This document shows positions 8,829-19,331 of a DNA stretch of 64,000 bases, piece after piece (position 1 is the first letter of the stretch; every line of letters starts with the position of its first letter). The translations under genes were made by a program, and so were the position numbers. The DNA is from Oceanobacillus sp. HTM 045 (GTDB taxonomy: Bacteria; Pseudomonadota; Alphaproteobacteria; Rhodobacterales; Rhodobacteraceae), in the NCBI GenBank assembly GCA_009733745.1, contig WNWL01000002.1, positions 62,001 to 126,000 on the forward strand, given 5' to 3'. The notes under the pieces are model-generated. The model made no database searches. It saw only the letters and a list, made by a program, of their open reading frames with translations, and was not told where the DNA came from.

Positions 8829-10031
8829 ATGCGCCCGATCATGCGCCCGTTCGAAGGCATCCGCGTTCTCGATCTCACCCATGTCCTCGCCGGGCCGTTC
8901 GCGACCTACCAGCTCGCCGTGCTGGGCGCCGACGTGATCAAGATCGAGCCGCCCGGCCGCCCCGACATGACCCGCGAGGAAGGGGTGGACCCCGGCCTGA
9001 ACGCCGAGGGCTACGGCACCTATTTCCACGCCCAGAACGCCGGCAAGCGGGCCATTACCCTCGACCTCGCCACGGAGGGTGGCCGCGACGTGTTCCGCCG
9101 GCTGATCGGCACCGCGGACGTGCTGGTGCAGAACTATGCCGGCGACGCGCTGGCCGATCTCGGCTTCGGCCCGGAGGCCGCGCTCGCGATCAACCCGCGC
9201 CTGATCTACTGCCAGATGACCGGCTACGGCCGCACCGGCCCGAAGGCCGATCACCCCGCCTACGACGTGGTGATCCAGGCCTATTCCGGCATCATGGCCG
9301 CCAACGGCCCGCCGGGGGTCGCGCCCTGCCGCGTCGGCCCGCCGATGGTGGACTACGGCACCGGCGCGCAGGCCGCGCTCGCCATCTCCGCCGCGCTCTA
9401 CCAGCGCAACGCGACCGGCCGGGGCCAGGTGATCGACGTCGCCATGCTCGACGCCGCGCTGATGCTGATGAGCGCCTTCACCGCCGACGCGGTCCTCACC
9501 GGCAAGCCGCCCGCGCCGCATGTGAACCGCCACCCGCGCTATCCCGGCTACGGCACCTACGACGCCGCCGACGGGCTCCTGATGATCGGCGCCTGGACCA
9601 ACGCGCAGAACGCCCGCCTGCTCGACACGCTGGGCGAGCCGGGCCACGCCGCCACCGTCCGCGGCCTCTCCCGCGCGGAGATCGGCGACCACGCGGCGGA
9701 GCTGACCGACGTCATCGCCCGCCACATCGCCACCGACACGGCGGAGACGTGGGAGACCCGGCTCAACGCCGCCCACGTGCCTGCCGCCAAGGTCCGCACC
9801 GTGGCCGAGGCGATCGCGACCGAGCAGGTCGCCTCCCGCGCCGTGCTCCAGCCGTCCCGGATGAGCGAGGGGGCTGCGATGCTGCCCACCGCCGCCTTCC
9901 GCTATGCCGATGGCGGGCCGGGCATCGACCGCGCCCCGCCCCGCCTCGGCGAGCATACCGGGGAGATCCTCGCCGAGCTTGGCCTCACCGAGACGGAGGT
10001 CGCCGCCCTCCGCGAGGCGGGCGCCGTCTGA
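8829..10031 (+). CDS. CaiB/BaiF family (class III) CoA-transferase
   Basis: 400 residues, the normal size for family III CoA-transferases (formyl-CoA:oxalate, carnitine, succinyl-CoA:acid types). The start FEGIRVLDLTHVLAGPFATYQLAVLGADVIKIE is diagnostic; the nucleotide part of CoA is bound there, and Asp in the segment YDVVIQAYSG is the region of the catalytic aspartate. GGAGG lies 4-8 bases before the ATG. The acceptor acid cannot be told from sequence. No partner enoyl-CoA hydratase or dehydrogenase gene is adjacent. The gene ends 70 bp before the glycine riboswitch and is probably a separate unit. Confidence 0.93.
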   Translation: MRPIMRPFEGIRVLDLTHVLAGPFATYQLAVLGADVIKIEPPGRPDMTREEGVDPGLNAEGYGTYFHAQNAGKRAITLDLATEGGRDVFRRLIGTADVLVQNYAGDALADLGFGPEAALAINPRLIYCQMTGYGRTGPKADHPAYDVVIQAYSGIMAANGPPGVAPCRVGPPMVDYGTGAQAALAISAALYQRNATGRGQVIDVAMLDAALMLMSAFTADAVLTGKPPAPHVNRHPRYPGYGTYDAADGLLMIGAWTNAQNARLLDTLGEPGHAATVRGLSRAEIGDHAAELTDVIARHIATDTAETWETRLNAAHVPAAKVRTVAEAIATEQVASRAVLQPSRMSEGAAMLPTAAFRYADGGPGIDRAPPRLGEHTGEILAELGLTETEVAALREAGAV

Positions 10032-10100
10032 GCCTTCTCCAACTCCCCCACCAACTCCCCCGTTGAAATCGGGCCTCCGCCATGCCTATCCTCGCGCCAC

Positions 10101-10281
10101 GTGGAAGGGAGAGACCGGTCCCGGAGTCAGCCAGACTGACGATGGGGCCAGCGCCGAAGGAGCAACCGCCCCGGAACCTCTCAGGCCCCAGGACCTTCCG
10201 CGGCAGGACACTCTGGAGAGTGGCGCGGCCGCGCCCGCCGAAGGGATAATTCTCTCAGGCACAAGGGACAGAGGGGGCGCT
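10101..10281 (+). promoter_or_regulatory. Tandem glycine riboswitch (two aptamers) upstream of gcvT
   Basis: Two glycine aptamers lie in series. Aptamer 1 (about 10105-10196) has GGGAGAGA, GCGCCGAAGGAGCAA and AACCTCTCAGGCCCCAGGACC-type 3' half; aptamer 2 (about 10206-10276) has CTCTGGAGAG, GCCGAAGGGATAA and CTCTCAGGCACAAGGGACAG. These are the consensus core and 3' elements of the glycine (gcvT) riboswitch. It precedes gcvT-gcvH-gcvP and should switch the glycine cleavage genes on when glycine is high. A further stem GCGCTG/CAGCGC (10277-10282 with 10305-10310) around an inner CCGGG/CCCGG hairpin follows and is the likely expression platform. Confidence 0.96.
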
Positions 10282-10313
10282 GGGACCGGGACGAACCCGG
10301 CAAACAGCGCGCC

Positions 10314-10355
10314 ATGAGCGACGGCGCGCGCAACCAGGGATGGGACGCGCCGTGA
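10314..10355 (+). CDS. Possible 13-residue leader peptide overlapping gcvT start
   Basis: Right after the riboswitch platform there is ATG followed by 12 sense codons ([13 protein letters not shown]) and TGA at 10353-10355. The TGA overlaps the preferred GTG start of gcvT at 10352 in the pattern GTGA, which is a usual arrangement for translational coupling. There is no clear ribosome binding site before this ATG; it follows the CAGCGC arm of the platform stem. It may be chance, since a 13-codon frame is easily found. Confidence 0.3.
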   Translation: MSDGARNQGWDAP

Positions 10356-11479
10356 CAGACACCCAAGGACTCCGACGCACGCCGCTGCATGCGCTCCATG
10401 TCGAGCTCGGCGCGCGGATGACCGGCTTCGCGGGCTACGACATGCCGCTGAACTACGGCCCCGGCGTGATGAAGGAGCATGTCCACACCCGCACGCAGGC
10501 CGGCCTGTTCGACGTCAGCCACATGGGCCAGATCGAGATCCGCGCCCGCTCCGGCCGCACGCAAGAGGCCGCGCTGGCGCTGGAACGGCTCGTGCCGATG
10601 GACATCCTCGGCCTGAAGGAGGGGCGCCAGCGCTACGCCTTCTTCACCAACGAATCCGGCGGCATCGAGGACGACCTGATGGTCACCAACCGGGGCGACC
10701 ACCTGTTCCTCGTGGTCAACGCCGCCTGCAAGGAAGCCGACGCCGACCGGCTGATCGAGGGGCTGACGGAATGCGATGTCACCGTCCGCACCGACCGCGC
10801 GCTGCTGGCGCTGCAAGGCCCCAGGGCGGCCGAGGTGCTCGGCGACGCGGTCGCCGACCTGAAGTTCATGGACGTGGCCGAGGTCGAGATCGCCGGCCAT
10901 CCCTGCCTCGTCTCCCGCTCCGGCTATACCGGGGAGGACGGGTTCGAGATCTCCGTCGCCGATATTGGCGCCGACGCGCTGGCCAAGACGCTGCTGGCGC
11001 ACGAGGCGGTCGAGCCGATCGGCCTCGGCGCGCGCGACAGCCTGCGGCTGGAGGCCGGGCTCTGCCTCTACGGCTCCGACATCGACAGCGAGACCAGCCC
11101 GGTCGAGGCCGCGCTGGAATGGGCGATCCAGAAGTCGCGCCGCAGCGGCGGCGCACGCGCCGGCGGCTTTCCCGGCGCCGCGCGCATCCTGAAGGAGCTG
11201 GACGAGGGCGCATCGCGCCGCCGGGTGGGGCTCTCTGCCTCGGGCCGCGCGCCGATCCGCGCCGGGACGCCGCTCTTCGCCTCCGACGACAGCGACGAGG
11301 CCATCGGCACCGTCACCTCGGGCGCCTTCGGTCCCACGGTCGAGGCCCCGGTCGCGATGGGCTACGTCCCGGCCGACATGGCCGAACCGGGCACCGTTCT
11401 CTCCGCCGAACTGCGCGGCAAGCGCGTCGCCGCGGAGGTCGCGAAACTTCCCTTCACCCCTGCAAACTTCAAGCGCTGA
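10352..11479 (+). CDS. gcvT: Glycine cleavage system aminomethyltransferase (T protein)
   Basis: 375-residue T protein. It starts [23 protein letters not shown] and holds [15 protein letters not shown]-like and [11 protein letters not shown] patterns of the tetrahydrofolate-binding aminomethyltransferase. The protein takes the aminomethyl group from lipoylated H protein, releases ammonia and makes 5,10-methylene-THF. GTG 10352 is preferred over ATG 10340 because related T proteins begin 8-10 residues before TPLHALH and a GGGA element lies 6 bases upstream. First gene of gcvT-gcvH-gcvP and placed directly behind a glycine riboswitch. Confidence 0.95.
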   Translation: MTDTQGLRRTPLHALHVELGARMTGFAGYDMPLNYGPGVMKEHVHTRTQAGLFDVSHMGQIEIRARSGRTQEAALALERLVPMDILGLKEGRQRYAFFTNESGGIEDDLMVTNRGDHLFLVVNAACKEADADRLIEGLTECDVTVRTDRALLALQGPRAAEVLGDAVADLKFMDVAEVEIAGHPCLVSRSGYTGEDGFEISVADIGADALAKTLLAHEAVEPIGLGARDSLRLEAGLCLYGSDIDSETSPVEAALEWAIQKSRRSGGARAGGFPGAARILKELDEGASRRRVGLSASGRAPIRAGTPLFASDDSDEAIGTVTSGAFGPTVEAPVAMGYVPADMAEPGTVLSAELRGKRVAAEVAKLPFTPANFKR

Positions 11480-11489
11480 GGAGGCCGCC

Positions 11490-11852
11490 ATGTTGCGTTT
11501 CACCGAGGATCACGAGTGGCTCAGTCTCGACGGCGACGTCGCCACCGTCGGCATCACCGCACATGCCACCGAGCAGCTGGGCGACCTGGTTTTCGTCGAG
11601 CTTCCCGAGGTCGGCAAGGAGCTGGCCAAGGGCGACGCCGCGGCCGTGGTCGAGAGCGTCAAGGCGGCGTCGGACGTCTACGCCCCGCTCGACGGCGAGG
11701 TGACGGAGGTCAACGAGGCCATCGTCGAGACCCCCGAGAAGGTCAACGAGGACCCGCAGGGCGCGGGCTGGTTCTTCAAGCTGAAGCTGAAGGACACCGC
11801 CGCCTTCGAAGCGCTGATGGACGAGGCGGCCTACCAGGCACATATCGACTGA
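11490..11852 (+). CDS. gcvH: Glycine cleavage system H protein
   Basis: 120 residues, the usual size. The lipoylation site is Lys58 in [14 protein letters not shown] protein carries the methylamine intermediate between P, T and L proteins on its lipoyl arm. It begins 10 bp after gcvT with GAGG before the ATG, so it is in the same transcript. The 250-bp gap after it holds a hairpin (11967-11989) and may set the ratio of gcvP to gcvT/H. Confidence 0.97.
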   Translation: MLRFTEDHEWLSLDGDVATVGITAHATEQLGDLVFVELPEVGKELAKGDAAAVVESVKAASDVYAPLDGEVTEVNEAIVETPEKVNEDPQGAGWFFKLKLKDTAAFEALMDEAAYQAHID

Positions 11853-11966
11853 CATGATGGCAGACGGCGGCCCGTCCGGGCGCACCCCGGCCCGAAGGTC
11901 CCGCCCGGCCCTACCGCCGGGCGTCGCCCGACCCTCCCCCCGGGAGGGCGAATTGCGAGTTCTTTC

Positions 11967-11989
11967 AAGCCCCGCGATCCTCGGGGCTT
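11967..11989 (+). terminator. Hairpin between gcvH and gcvP
   Basis: AAGCCCCG (11967-11974) pairs with CGGGGCTT (11982-11989) around a 7-base loop. No T-run follows, so it is not a clean intrinsic terminator; it could be an attenuator, a processing or mRNA-stabilising hairpin within the gcv operon. The rest of the gcvH-gcvP gap shows no convincing gene. Confidence 0.4.
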
Positions 11990-12102
11990 CTGATCGCCGC
12001 CGCGAGCCGCCCGGTCGTTGCATCGCCCACCCAGGGTCGGGCGACGCCCTCCGCACCGGGGCGCAAGCGCCGCTCAGGCACCAGTAACAACGAGGCAAGG
12101 TC

Positions 12103-14934
<2,832 letters not shown>

Positions 14935-14949
14935 CGAATCAACCCCGGC

Positions 14950-15027
14950 CACATGCGTCCCCTCCCCCTCCATGGGGGAGGGTCAGGGAGGGGGGGGGGG
15001 GGAGGGTCAGGGAGGGGGCAAAGCGCC
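14950..15027 (+). repeat. C/G-rich inverted and direct repeat with a 13-base G run
   Basis: Downstream of gcvP, CCCTCCCCCTCCATGGGGGAGGG forms a near-perfect hairpin (split here at the central ATG), followed by two copies of a unit GGGGGAGGGTCAGGGAGGGG (about 23 bp apart), fused through an uninterrupted run of 13 G (14990-15002). GGGCGCTTTGCC in reverse orientation closes the block; the same dodecamer ends the similar block at 62070-62140. It looks like a mobile or structured intergenic repeat and could fold into a G-quadruplex. Confidence 0.6.
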
Positions 15028-15186
15028 CGTTTTTGGGGAGTGTTGCGCGGATCCGGCGACCAGCGCGCGCACATTTTTCCGGGATTTTTTCGAAGCCTCT
15101 CAGGCCCATTTCAGAGCCCCATCCGGCCCCCCAATCCGCCCCGAAATCACCCCCTCCGACCCGCCCGCCGATGGAAGGCAAAAACA

Positions 15187-15209
15187 CCCGTTTCACTACT
15201 GGCGGTGAC
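15187..15209 (+). repeat. Intergenic 23-bp segment, partner of 48101-48123
   Basis: CCCGTTTCAC-TA-CTGGCGGTGAC; see the partner on the minus strand at 48101-48123. Both lie in intergenic DNA between unrelated genes. Confidence 0.5.
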
Positions 15210-15346
15210 ATCCGCGTCCTCTCCGCCAACCGGTGACGTTCCTGCCATGTCCGCGTTTCCCTTAACCCGGCGACATTCCGGGCGCGGTGACAGGGGACGG
15301 ACAATGGCACCGGCGGCGTCACCTGCGCCGCACCGCAACAGCCGTG

Positions 15347-16135
15347 TCAGGTGCTCAGGAAGCTGACCTCGCCCTGCCAGATCCGCGCGGCGGTCAGGTG
15401 GCCGGTGACGTAGGCGCCGGTGTCCACGCTGATCACGCCGCGGCGCGCGGCGGGGGTGTCGACGATGGTGTGGCCGTGCACCACCCAGATCCCGTCATGC
15501 CGCGGCATCGCGCCGAACGTGGCACAGCCCCAGAGCAGGGTGGAGGGGTTCTGCATCTCCACCGGGATGCCCGGGTCGGCGCCGGCATGGGTGAACAGCA
15601 GGTTGCCGGCCCGGTGCGAGTGCGACAGCCGCTTGAGGAAGGCGACATGCGCCGGGTCCACCGCCTCGGCCAGCCGGTCGCGCACGACGGCCAGGTCCTC
15701 CGCGCTGGACGTGCCGGTGATGCCGCGCAGCCCGTAGCTCATCAGCGTCGAGAGCCCGCCGAACCGCAGCCAGCGCGACGCGGTGGCCGGGTCTTCGAGG
15801 AAATCGAGCATCATCTGCTCGTGGTTGCCGCGCAGGAAAACGGCCTCCGCCGCGCCCTCCTCCTCGATCACGGTCAGGCAGTCGATCACTTCCGCCGAGT
15901 GGTCGCCGCGGTCGATATAGTCGCCGAGGAACACCGTGAGCGGCGCGTAGGCGCCCACCGCGTTGGCGTCGGCCTCGATCTGCCGCAGCAGGTCGATCAG
16001 CAGGTCCGAGCGGCCGTGAATGTCCCCGATGGCATAGACCGGCTCGTCCCGCCCGGTGTCCGGCGCGGGTTGGTCGGGGTGGCTGGCCGTTTCCGGGGTG
16101 TCACGCCCGAACACGCGTCTGAACAGGTCACGCAT
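15347..16135 (-). CDS. Metallophosphoesterase, PPP-type serine/threonine phosphatase family
   Basis: 262 residues with all metal-binding motifs of the calcineurin-like superfamily: GDIHG near residue 37, GDYIDRG near 71, GNHE near 103, and HAGADPGIP and GHT further on. Size and motifs resemble the bacterial PPP phosphatases (PrpA/lambda phosphatase type) that act on phosphoserine/threonine or small phospho-compounds. No partner kinase is adjacent. The first 28 residues are charged and Pro-rich and may be an extra tail. It is transcribed alone. Confidence 0.9.
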   Translation of the reverse strand: MRDLFRRVFGRDTPETASHPDQPAPDTGRDEPVYAIGDIHGRSDLLIDLLRQIEADANAVGAYAPLTVFLGDYIDRGDHSAEVIDCLTVIEEEGAAEAVFLRGNHEQMMLDFLEDPATASRWLRFGGLSTLMSYGLRGITGTSSAEDLAVVRDRLAEAVDPAHVAFLKRLSHSHRAGNLLFTHAGADPGIPVEMQNPSTLLWGCATFGAMPRHDGIWVVHGHTIVDTPAARRGVISVDTGAYVTGHLTAARIWQGEVSFLST

Positions 16136-16653
16136 CTCTTCCCTGGACTCTCCGGGCGGCGCCCGGACCCACGCAGCTTGCGGGACGTTTTTCGGTGTCC
16201 CTTGAGGGGTCTAGACTAGTCGCGCCCGGATGAAAAATCACTTTCCGCGTGGCCGCCGCGATTCGCCCGGCGACTGTCCCGGTGCGGGACGCTGCCCCGC
16301 GATGAAACGGAAACGTGCCGGATTGTCGCTTTGTTTCTCGTGGCCGGGGACCGCGCCCCGATGTCACCGCAAGTTCACGGGGCGGATGTCATTTCCGCAG
16401 CGCACAAGATGACATTCCGAAAAATCGTATTGAATCAGGGGTTAATCCGGCCTTTCACCCGCCGGAAACCCGTTCCGGGGCGATTCTTTCTTTGGATACA
16501 AGGGATTGCGGGAATCGTCGCGCTTGACCTCGCGTCCGCGCACCTCCTACTGTCTTGGCGGGGTCGTGAATTGCCGACGGTGTGTTCGGTGTGAGCTAGT
16601 ACCAACTACCCCGGCCGACACAACATGTGGGGTCGGGACTTCGGGTGAACGCA
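16136..16653. other. 518-bp gap between phosphatase and sugar transferase genes
   Basis: Between two divergent genes. It is less GC-rich than its surroundings, with several A/T patches (16220-16245, 16415-16450). No frame has both a ribosome binding site and a recognisable product. It probably holds the promoters of the phosphatase and of the sugar transferase, and a long 5' leader is possible. Confidence 0.5.
16524..16553 (+). promoter_or_regulatory. Possible sigma-70 promoter for the sugar transferase gene
   Basis: TTGACC (16524-16529) and TACTGT (16548-16553) are separated by 18 bp, about 100 bp upstream of the coding start. The -35 is nearly perfect and the -10 is a weak match. It was found by eye only. 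Confidence 0.35.
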
Positions 16654-17343
16654 ATGAGCGACGAAAGCAGATTCCTGGGCATCGTCCAGGACAGGTCGGC
16701 GGAACGCTCCGTCCCCCTCCACCGGCCACACATCGCCCGCCTCCCCGAGCCGACGCGCTACTTCGCTGTTTCCAAAAGGCTTTTCGACATCCTCGTGGCC
16801 CTGGCCTCGGCCCCGGCCGTGGTGCTGATCGCCTTGGCGCTGGTGGTGGCCAACCCGGTCTGGAACCGCGGGCCGCTGCTTTTCGCGCAAAAGCGCATGG
16901 GCCGGAACTGCAAGCCCTTCACCGCCTACAAGTTCCGCACGATGGCCCCCTGCGAGCGTGCCCCGCGCGGCCCGGACGATCCCGTGGAGACGCACCGGAT
17001 CACCCGGCTGGGCAACTGGCTCAGGAAGACCCGGATCGACGAATTTCCCCAGTTCTTCAACGTGTTCCGGGGCGACATGAGCCTTGTCGGCCCGCGTCCC
17101 GACCAGTGGGACCACGCCCGGCACTACGTCGCGACCGTCCCCGGCTACCGCGACCGCCACCGCGTCCGCCCCGGAATTACCGGCCTCGCCCAAGTCGCTC
17201 ACGGCTACGCCGAAGGCCTCGACGCCACCGCCGCCAAAGCCCGCGTCGACCTCGCCTACATCCGCAAGGCCAACTGGGGCACCGACCTGCGCATCATCCT
17301 CGGCACCATCCGCGTCATGTTCACCGGCTTCGGCGCCCGCTGA
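16654..17343 (+). CDS. Undecaprenyl-phosphate sugar-1-phosphate transferase (bacterial sugar transferase)
   Basis: 229 residues of the short, WcaJ C-terminal or PssA-like type. One hydrophobic helix (about residues 40-60, RLFDILVALASAPAVVLIAL) is followed by the catalytic domain with KRMGRNCKPFTAYKFRTM, LRKTRIDEFPQFFNVF and MSLVGPRP. These enzymes attach the first sugar-1-phosphate to undecaprenyl phosphate at the membrane and start exopolysaccharide or glycan assembly. No other polysaccharide gene is adjacent. ATG 16654 is chosen because the 9 residues before it in the open frame look untranslated. A clean terminator follows 75 bp after the stop. Confidence 0.92.
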   Translation: MSDESRFLGIVQDRSAERSVPLHRPHIARLPEPTRYFAVSKRLFDILVALASAPAVVLIALALVVANPVWNRGPLLFAQKRMGRNCKPFTAYKFRTMAPCERAPRGPDDPVETHRITRLGNWLRKTRIDEFPQFFNVFRGDMSLVGPRPDQWDHARHYVATVPGYRDRHRVRPGITGLAQVAHGYAEGLDATAAKARVDLAYIRKANWGTDLRIILGTIRVMFTGFGAR

Positions 17344-17416
17344 GGGCGGAATCGCCGGGAGCGGTTAGGACTTCCGCAAGAATTGTTGCGTAAAGGTTGG
17401 GGCGCTGACCCCGAAG

Positions 17417-17449
17417 AGGCCGCCCGGACCATCCGTGCGGCCTTTTTTT
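17417..17449 (+). terminator. Rho-independent terminator after the sugar transferase gene
   Basis: AGGCCGC (17417-17423) pairs with GCGGCCT (17437-17443) around a 13-base loop and is followed by seven T (17443-17449). This is the clearest intrinsic terminator in the window. Confidence 0.85.
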
Positions 17450-17532
17450 CGTGGAGCATTGGATCCGGGCCAACTCACCGCGGCCCATTTCTCCTGCCGG
17501 ACAGACCGGCCTGAACCCGAACGGAGGCAAGA

Positions 17533-17850
17533 ATGCCTGGCACAGTAAAGATTTGGTGGCACGACGGCGCCCTCAACGACGTGCGGCGCAACCCGGCGCC
17601 GATCGTCAACGAACCGGAACTCGGCTACGAGGAAGTCGCGGTTTCCGCGTCGCCGGCCACATCGTTGCCCGCTCCCGACGACAGTTTCATCGCCGTTATC
17701 GAGAGCGACGTGGACCTGCGCTATTTCGTGCGCCTACCAGGTGACAATCGTGATGCGGACGCCGCCTCCAAGCCCATCGCGCGGACCGGTCATGCGACCG
17801 ATTTCATCGCGATCGCGCCGAACTGCACGATATCCTTCGTCGAGGCCTGA
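17533..17850 (+). CDS. Hypothetical protein, 105 residues
   Basis: A well-placed GGAGG (6-10 bases before ATG 17533) and a normal amino-acid composition support this as a real gene. The sequence starts MPGTVKIWWHDGALNDVRR, contains a predicted beta-rich middle (DSFIAVIESDVDLRYFVRLPG) and ends NCTISFVEA. There is no signal peptide or membrane helix. I do not recognise the family; the compact beta pattern could fit a small structural or stress protein. It starts 84 bp after a terminator and converges with the AAA+ ATPase gene, so it is probably a one-gene unit. Confidence 0.6.
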   Translation: MPGTVKIWWHDGALNDVRRNPAPIVNEPELGYEEVAVSASPATSLPAPDDSFIAVIESDVDLRYFVRLPGDNRDADAASKPIARTGHATDFIAIAPNCTISFVEA

Positions 17851-17925
17851 AGAAGACTGGCGCGGTACCGCGCCAGTTCCACCCGCTCGGCGACGATCCT
17901 GCGCGCTCGCCTGCGGAAACACCCC

Positions 17926-19245
17926 CTACTCATCCGTGAACAGGTTCTTCCAGGCCCTACGCAGGATTGCCGGGTCGAGCCGTGGGCGGATGCCCTCGTA
18001 GGTACAGATCGCAAGGCTCTGGTCGATCAGGAAGCGGGGGTGGAAGCCCTGATAGTGCGCGCCGAGCTGGCCGGCATAGAGATCGTCGAGGATGAAACGC
18101 ATCAGCGCCTCGTCGATGTCGAGGCCGAACTTCCGTGCAGTCAGCACCCAGATCATCACGAAGGTTTCCTCGTCCGGGCTGTCCACGAGGACCTTGTAGC
18201 GCAGCCGGCGCAATGCAGCGTCATCCACTAGCTTGCGCGGCGGGATGTTGGTCGAGAAAACCGTCAACGCGTCGAACGGCGCCTCGAACTTGCGTCCGGT
18301 CTGCAGCGACAGGTAGTCGATCCCCTTCTCCAGCGGCACGATCATGCGGTTGACCAGCTCCTGCGGGGTCTGCCGCTGGCGGCCGAAATCGTCGATCACG
18401 AACACGCCGCCCGATGCCTTGAGCTGCATCGGCGCCTCGTAGATGCGGCTTACGGGGCTGTAGGCGAGGTCGAGATGCTCCAGCATCAATTCGCCGCCCG
18501 TGATCACCGTGGGCCGGACGCAGGCGACATATCTAGCGTCGGCACCCGATTCCCGGCGCAGCGAGTCGGCGCCTCGATTGTCCAGCGGTGCCGCGAGTTC
18601 GTGCACGGTCGGGTCGAACACCGTGATGATCTGGTTGTCCACGGTGATCGCGAAGGGCACGAAGACGCGCCCGCGGAACGCCGCGCAGACGGCCTCGGAG
18701 ATCGACGACTTGCCGTTGCCCGGCGGCCCGTAGAGCAGCATCGAAGCCCCGGAATTCACGGCCGGCCCGAGTTGTTCGAGCATTTCCTCAGGGAAGAGCA
18801 GGTCGGCGAAGGCCGCTTCCAGTTTCGGCCGGCTCAGCACCTCGTTGCGGATCGACTGCCGGGCACATTGTGCGGCGTAGTGCTCCAGCGGTACGGGAGC
18901 CGGCCCGACCCATTCGCTTTGCTCGATGGCTTCGAGCGCCCAGGCGCGACCCTTCTCGGTCAGCGAGAAACGCAACTCCGCCCCGGCCTGGCCGAGTGGT
19001 TCCACCAGCCGCTTGTTCCGCGCCGTTTCCAGCAGGCGTTCGACGATCCAGACCGGGAGCCGGATCGCGGCGCACATGCGGCTGGGGAGATCCAGCGAGA
19101 GCCGGTAGATGTTCTTGATCAGCAGGCTGACGAGGAAGGTCTCGTCGAGCCCGGTATCCTCGATGCGCTGCGGCAGGGCCGGCGCGATCCGGTCCTGGGC
19201 GTCGACAGGCGTCGGTTCGAGCACCGGCAGTTCTGCCTCGAGCAT
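17926..19245 (-). CDS. AAA+ ATPase with an N-terminal winged-helix-like region
   Basis: 439 residues. Walker A is GPPGNGKS at 173-180 and Walker B is VFVIDDFG at 281-288; a sensor-1-like Asn is present in TVFSTNIPPR. Residues 30-110 form an all-helical region with a short beta hairpin (LRFSLTEKGRAWALEAI) that resembles a winged helix. This matches a group of uncharacterised COG0714-like ATPases in Rhodobacterales. No substrate or partner protein is evident; the neighbouring genes are trpEG upstream and the 105-residue hypothetical gene facing it. Function in remodelling another protein is only the general expectation for AAA+ proteins. Confidence 0.8.
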   Translation of the reverse strand: MLEAELPVLEPTPVDAQDRIAPALPQRIEDTGLDETFLVSLLIKNIYRLSLDLPSRMCAAIRLPVWIVERLLETARNKRLVEPLGQAGAELRFSLTEKGRAWALEAIEQSEWVGPAPVPLEHYAAQCARQSIRNEVLSRPKLEAAFADLLFPEEMLEQLGPAVNSGASMLLYGPPGNGKSSISEAVCAAFRGRVFVPFAITVDNQIITVFDPTVHELAAPLDNRGADSLRRESGADARYVACVRPTVITGGELMLEHLDLAYSPVSRIYEAPMQLKASGGVFVIDDFGRQRQTPQELVNRMIVPLEKGIDYLSLQTGRKFEAPFDALTVFSTNIPPRKLVDDAALRRLRYKVLVDSPDEETFVMIWVLTARKFGLDIDEALMRFILDDLYAGQLGAHYQGFHPRFLIDQSLAICTYEGIRPRLDPAILRRAWKNLFTDE

Positions 19246-19259
19246 GGAATGGCTCCAAC

Positions 19260-19283
19260 AGGGTCCGTAATGCCCCGGACCCT
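19260..19283 (-). terminator. Hairpin between trpEG and the AAA+ ATPase gene
   Basis: AGGGTCCG (19260-19267) and CGGACCCT (19276-19283) form an 8-bp stem with an 8-base loop in the 86-bp gap after trpEG. No T-run follows on the minus strand, so termination may be partial, or the hairpin may protect the trpEG mRNA end. Confidence 0.4.
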
Positions 19284-19331
19284 GCCGCGGAGAGGCTTAC
19301 GAACCCTTAAGCGCGTCGAAGCCGCTCGCCG

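Larger units (their letters stand above)
14935..15346. other. 412-bp gap after gcvP without a convincing gene
   Basis: Apart from the G-rich repeat, this gap holds T-rich patches (15073-15092) and a segment at 15187-15209 that recurs inverted at 48101-48123. The short frames here are Gly/Pro/Arg-rich and lack ribosome binding sites. I see no gene or tRNA. Confidence 0.6.

Noticed and set aside
11854-12087. 77-codon frame between gcvH and gcvP
   Set aside because: Arg/Pro-rich, ATG right after the gcvH stop without ribosome binding site, and it runs through a hairpin; probably untranslated leader of gcvP.
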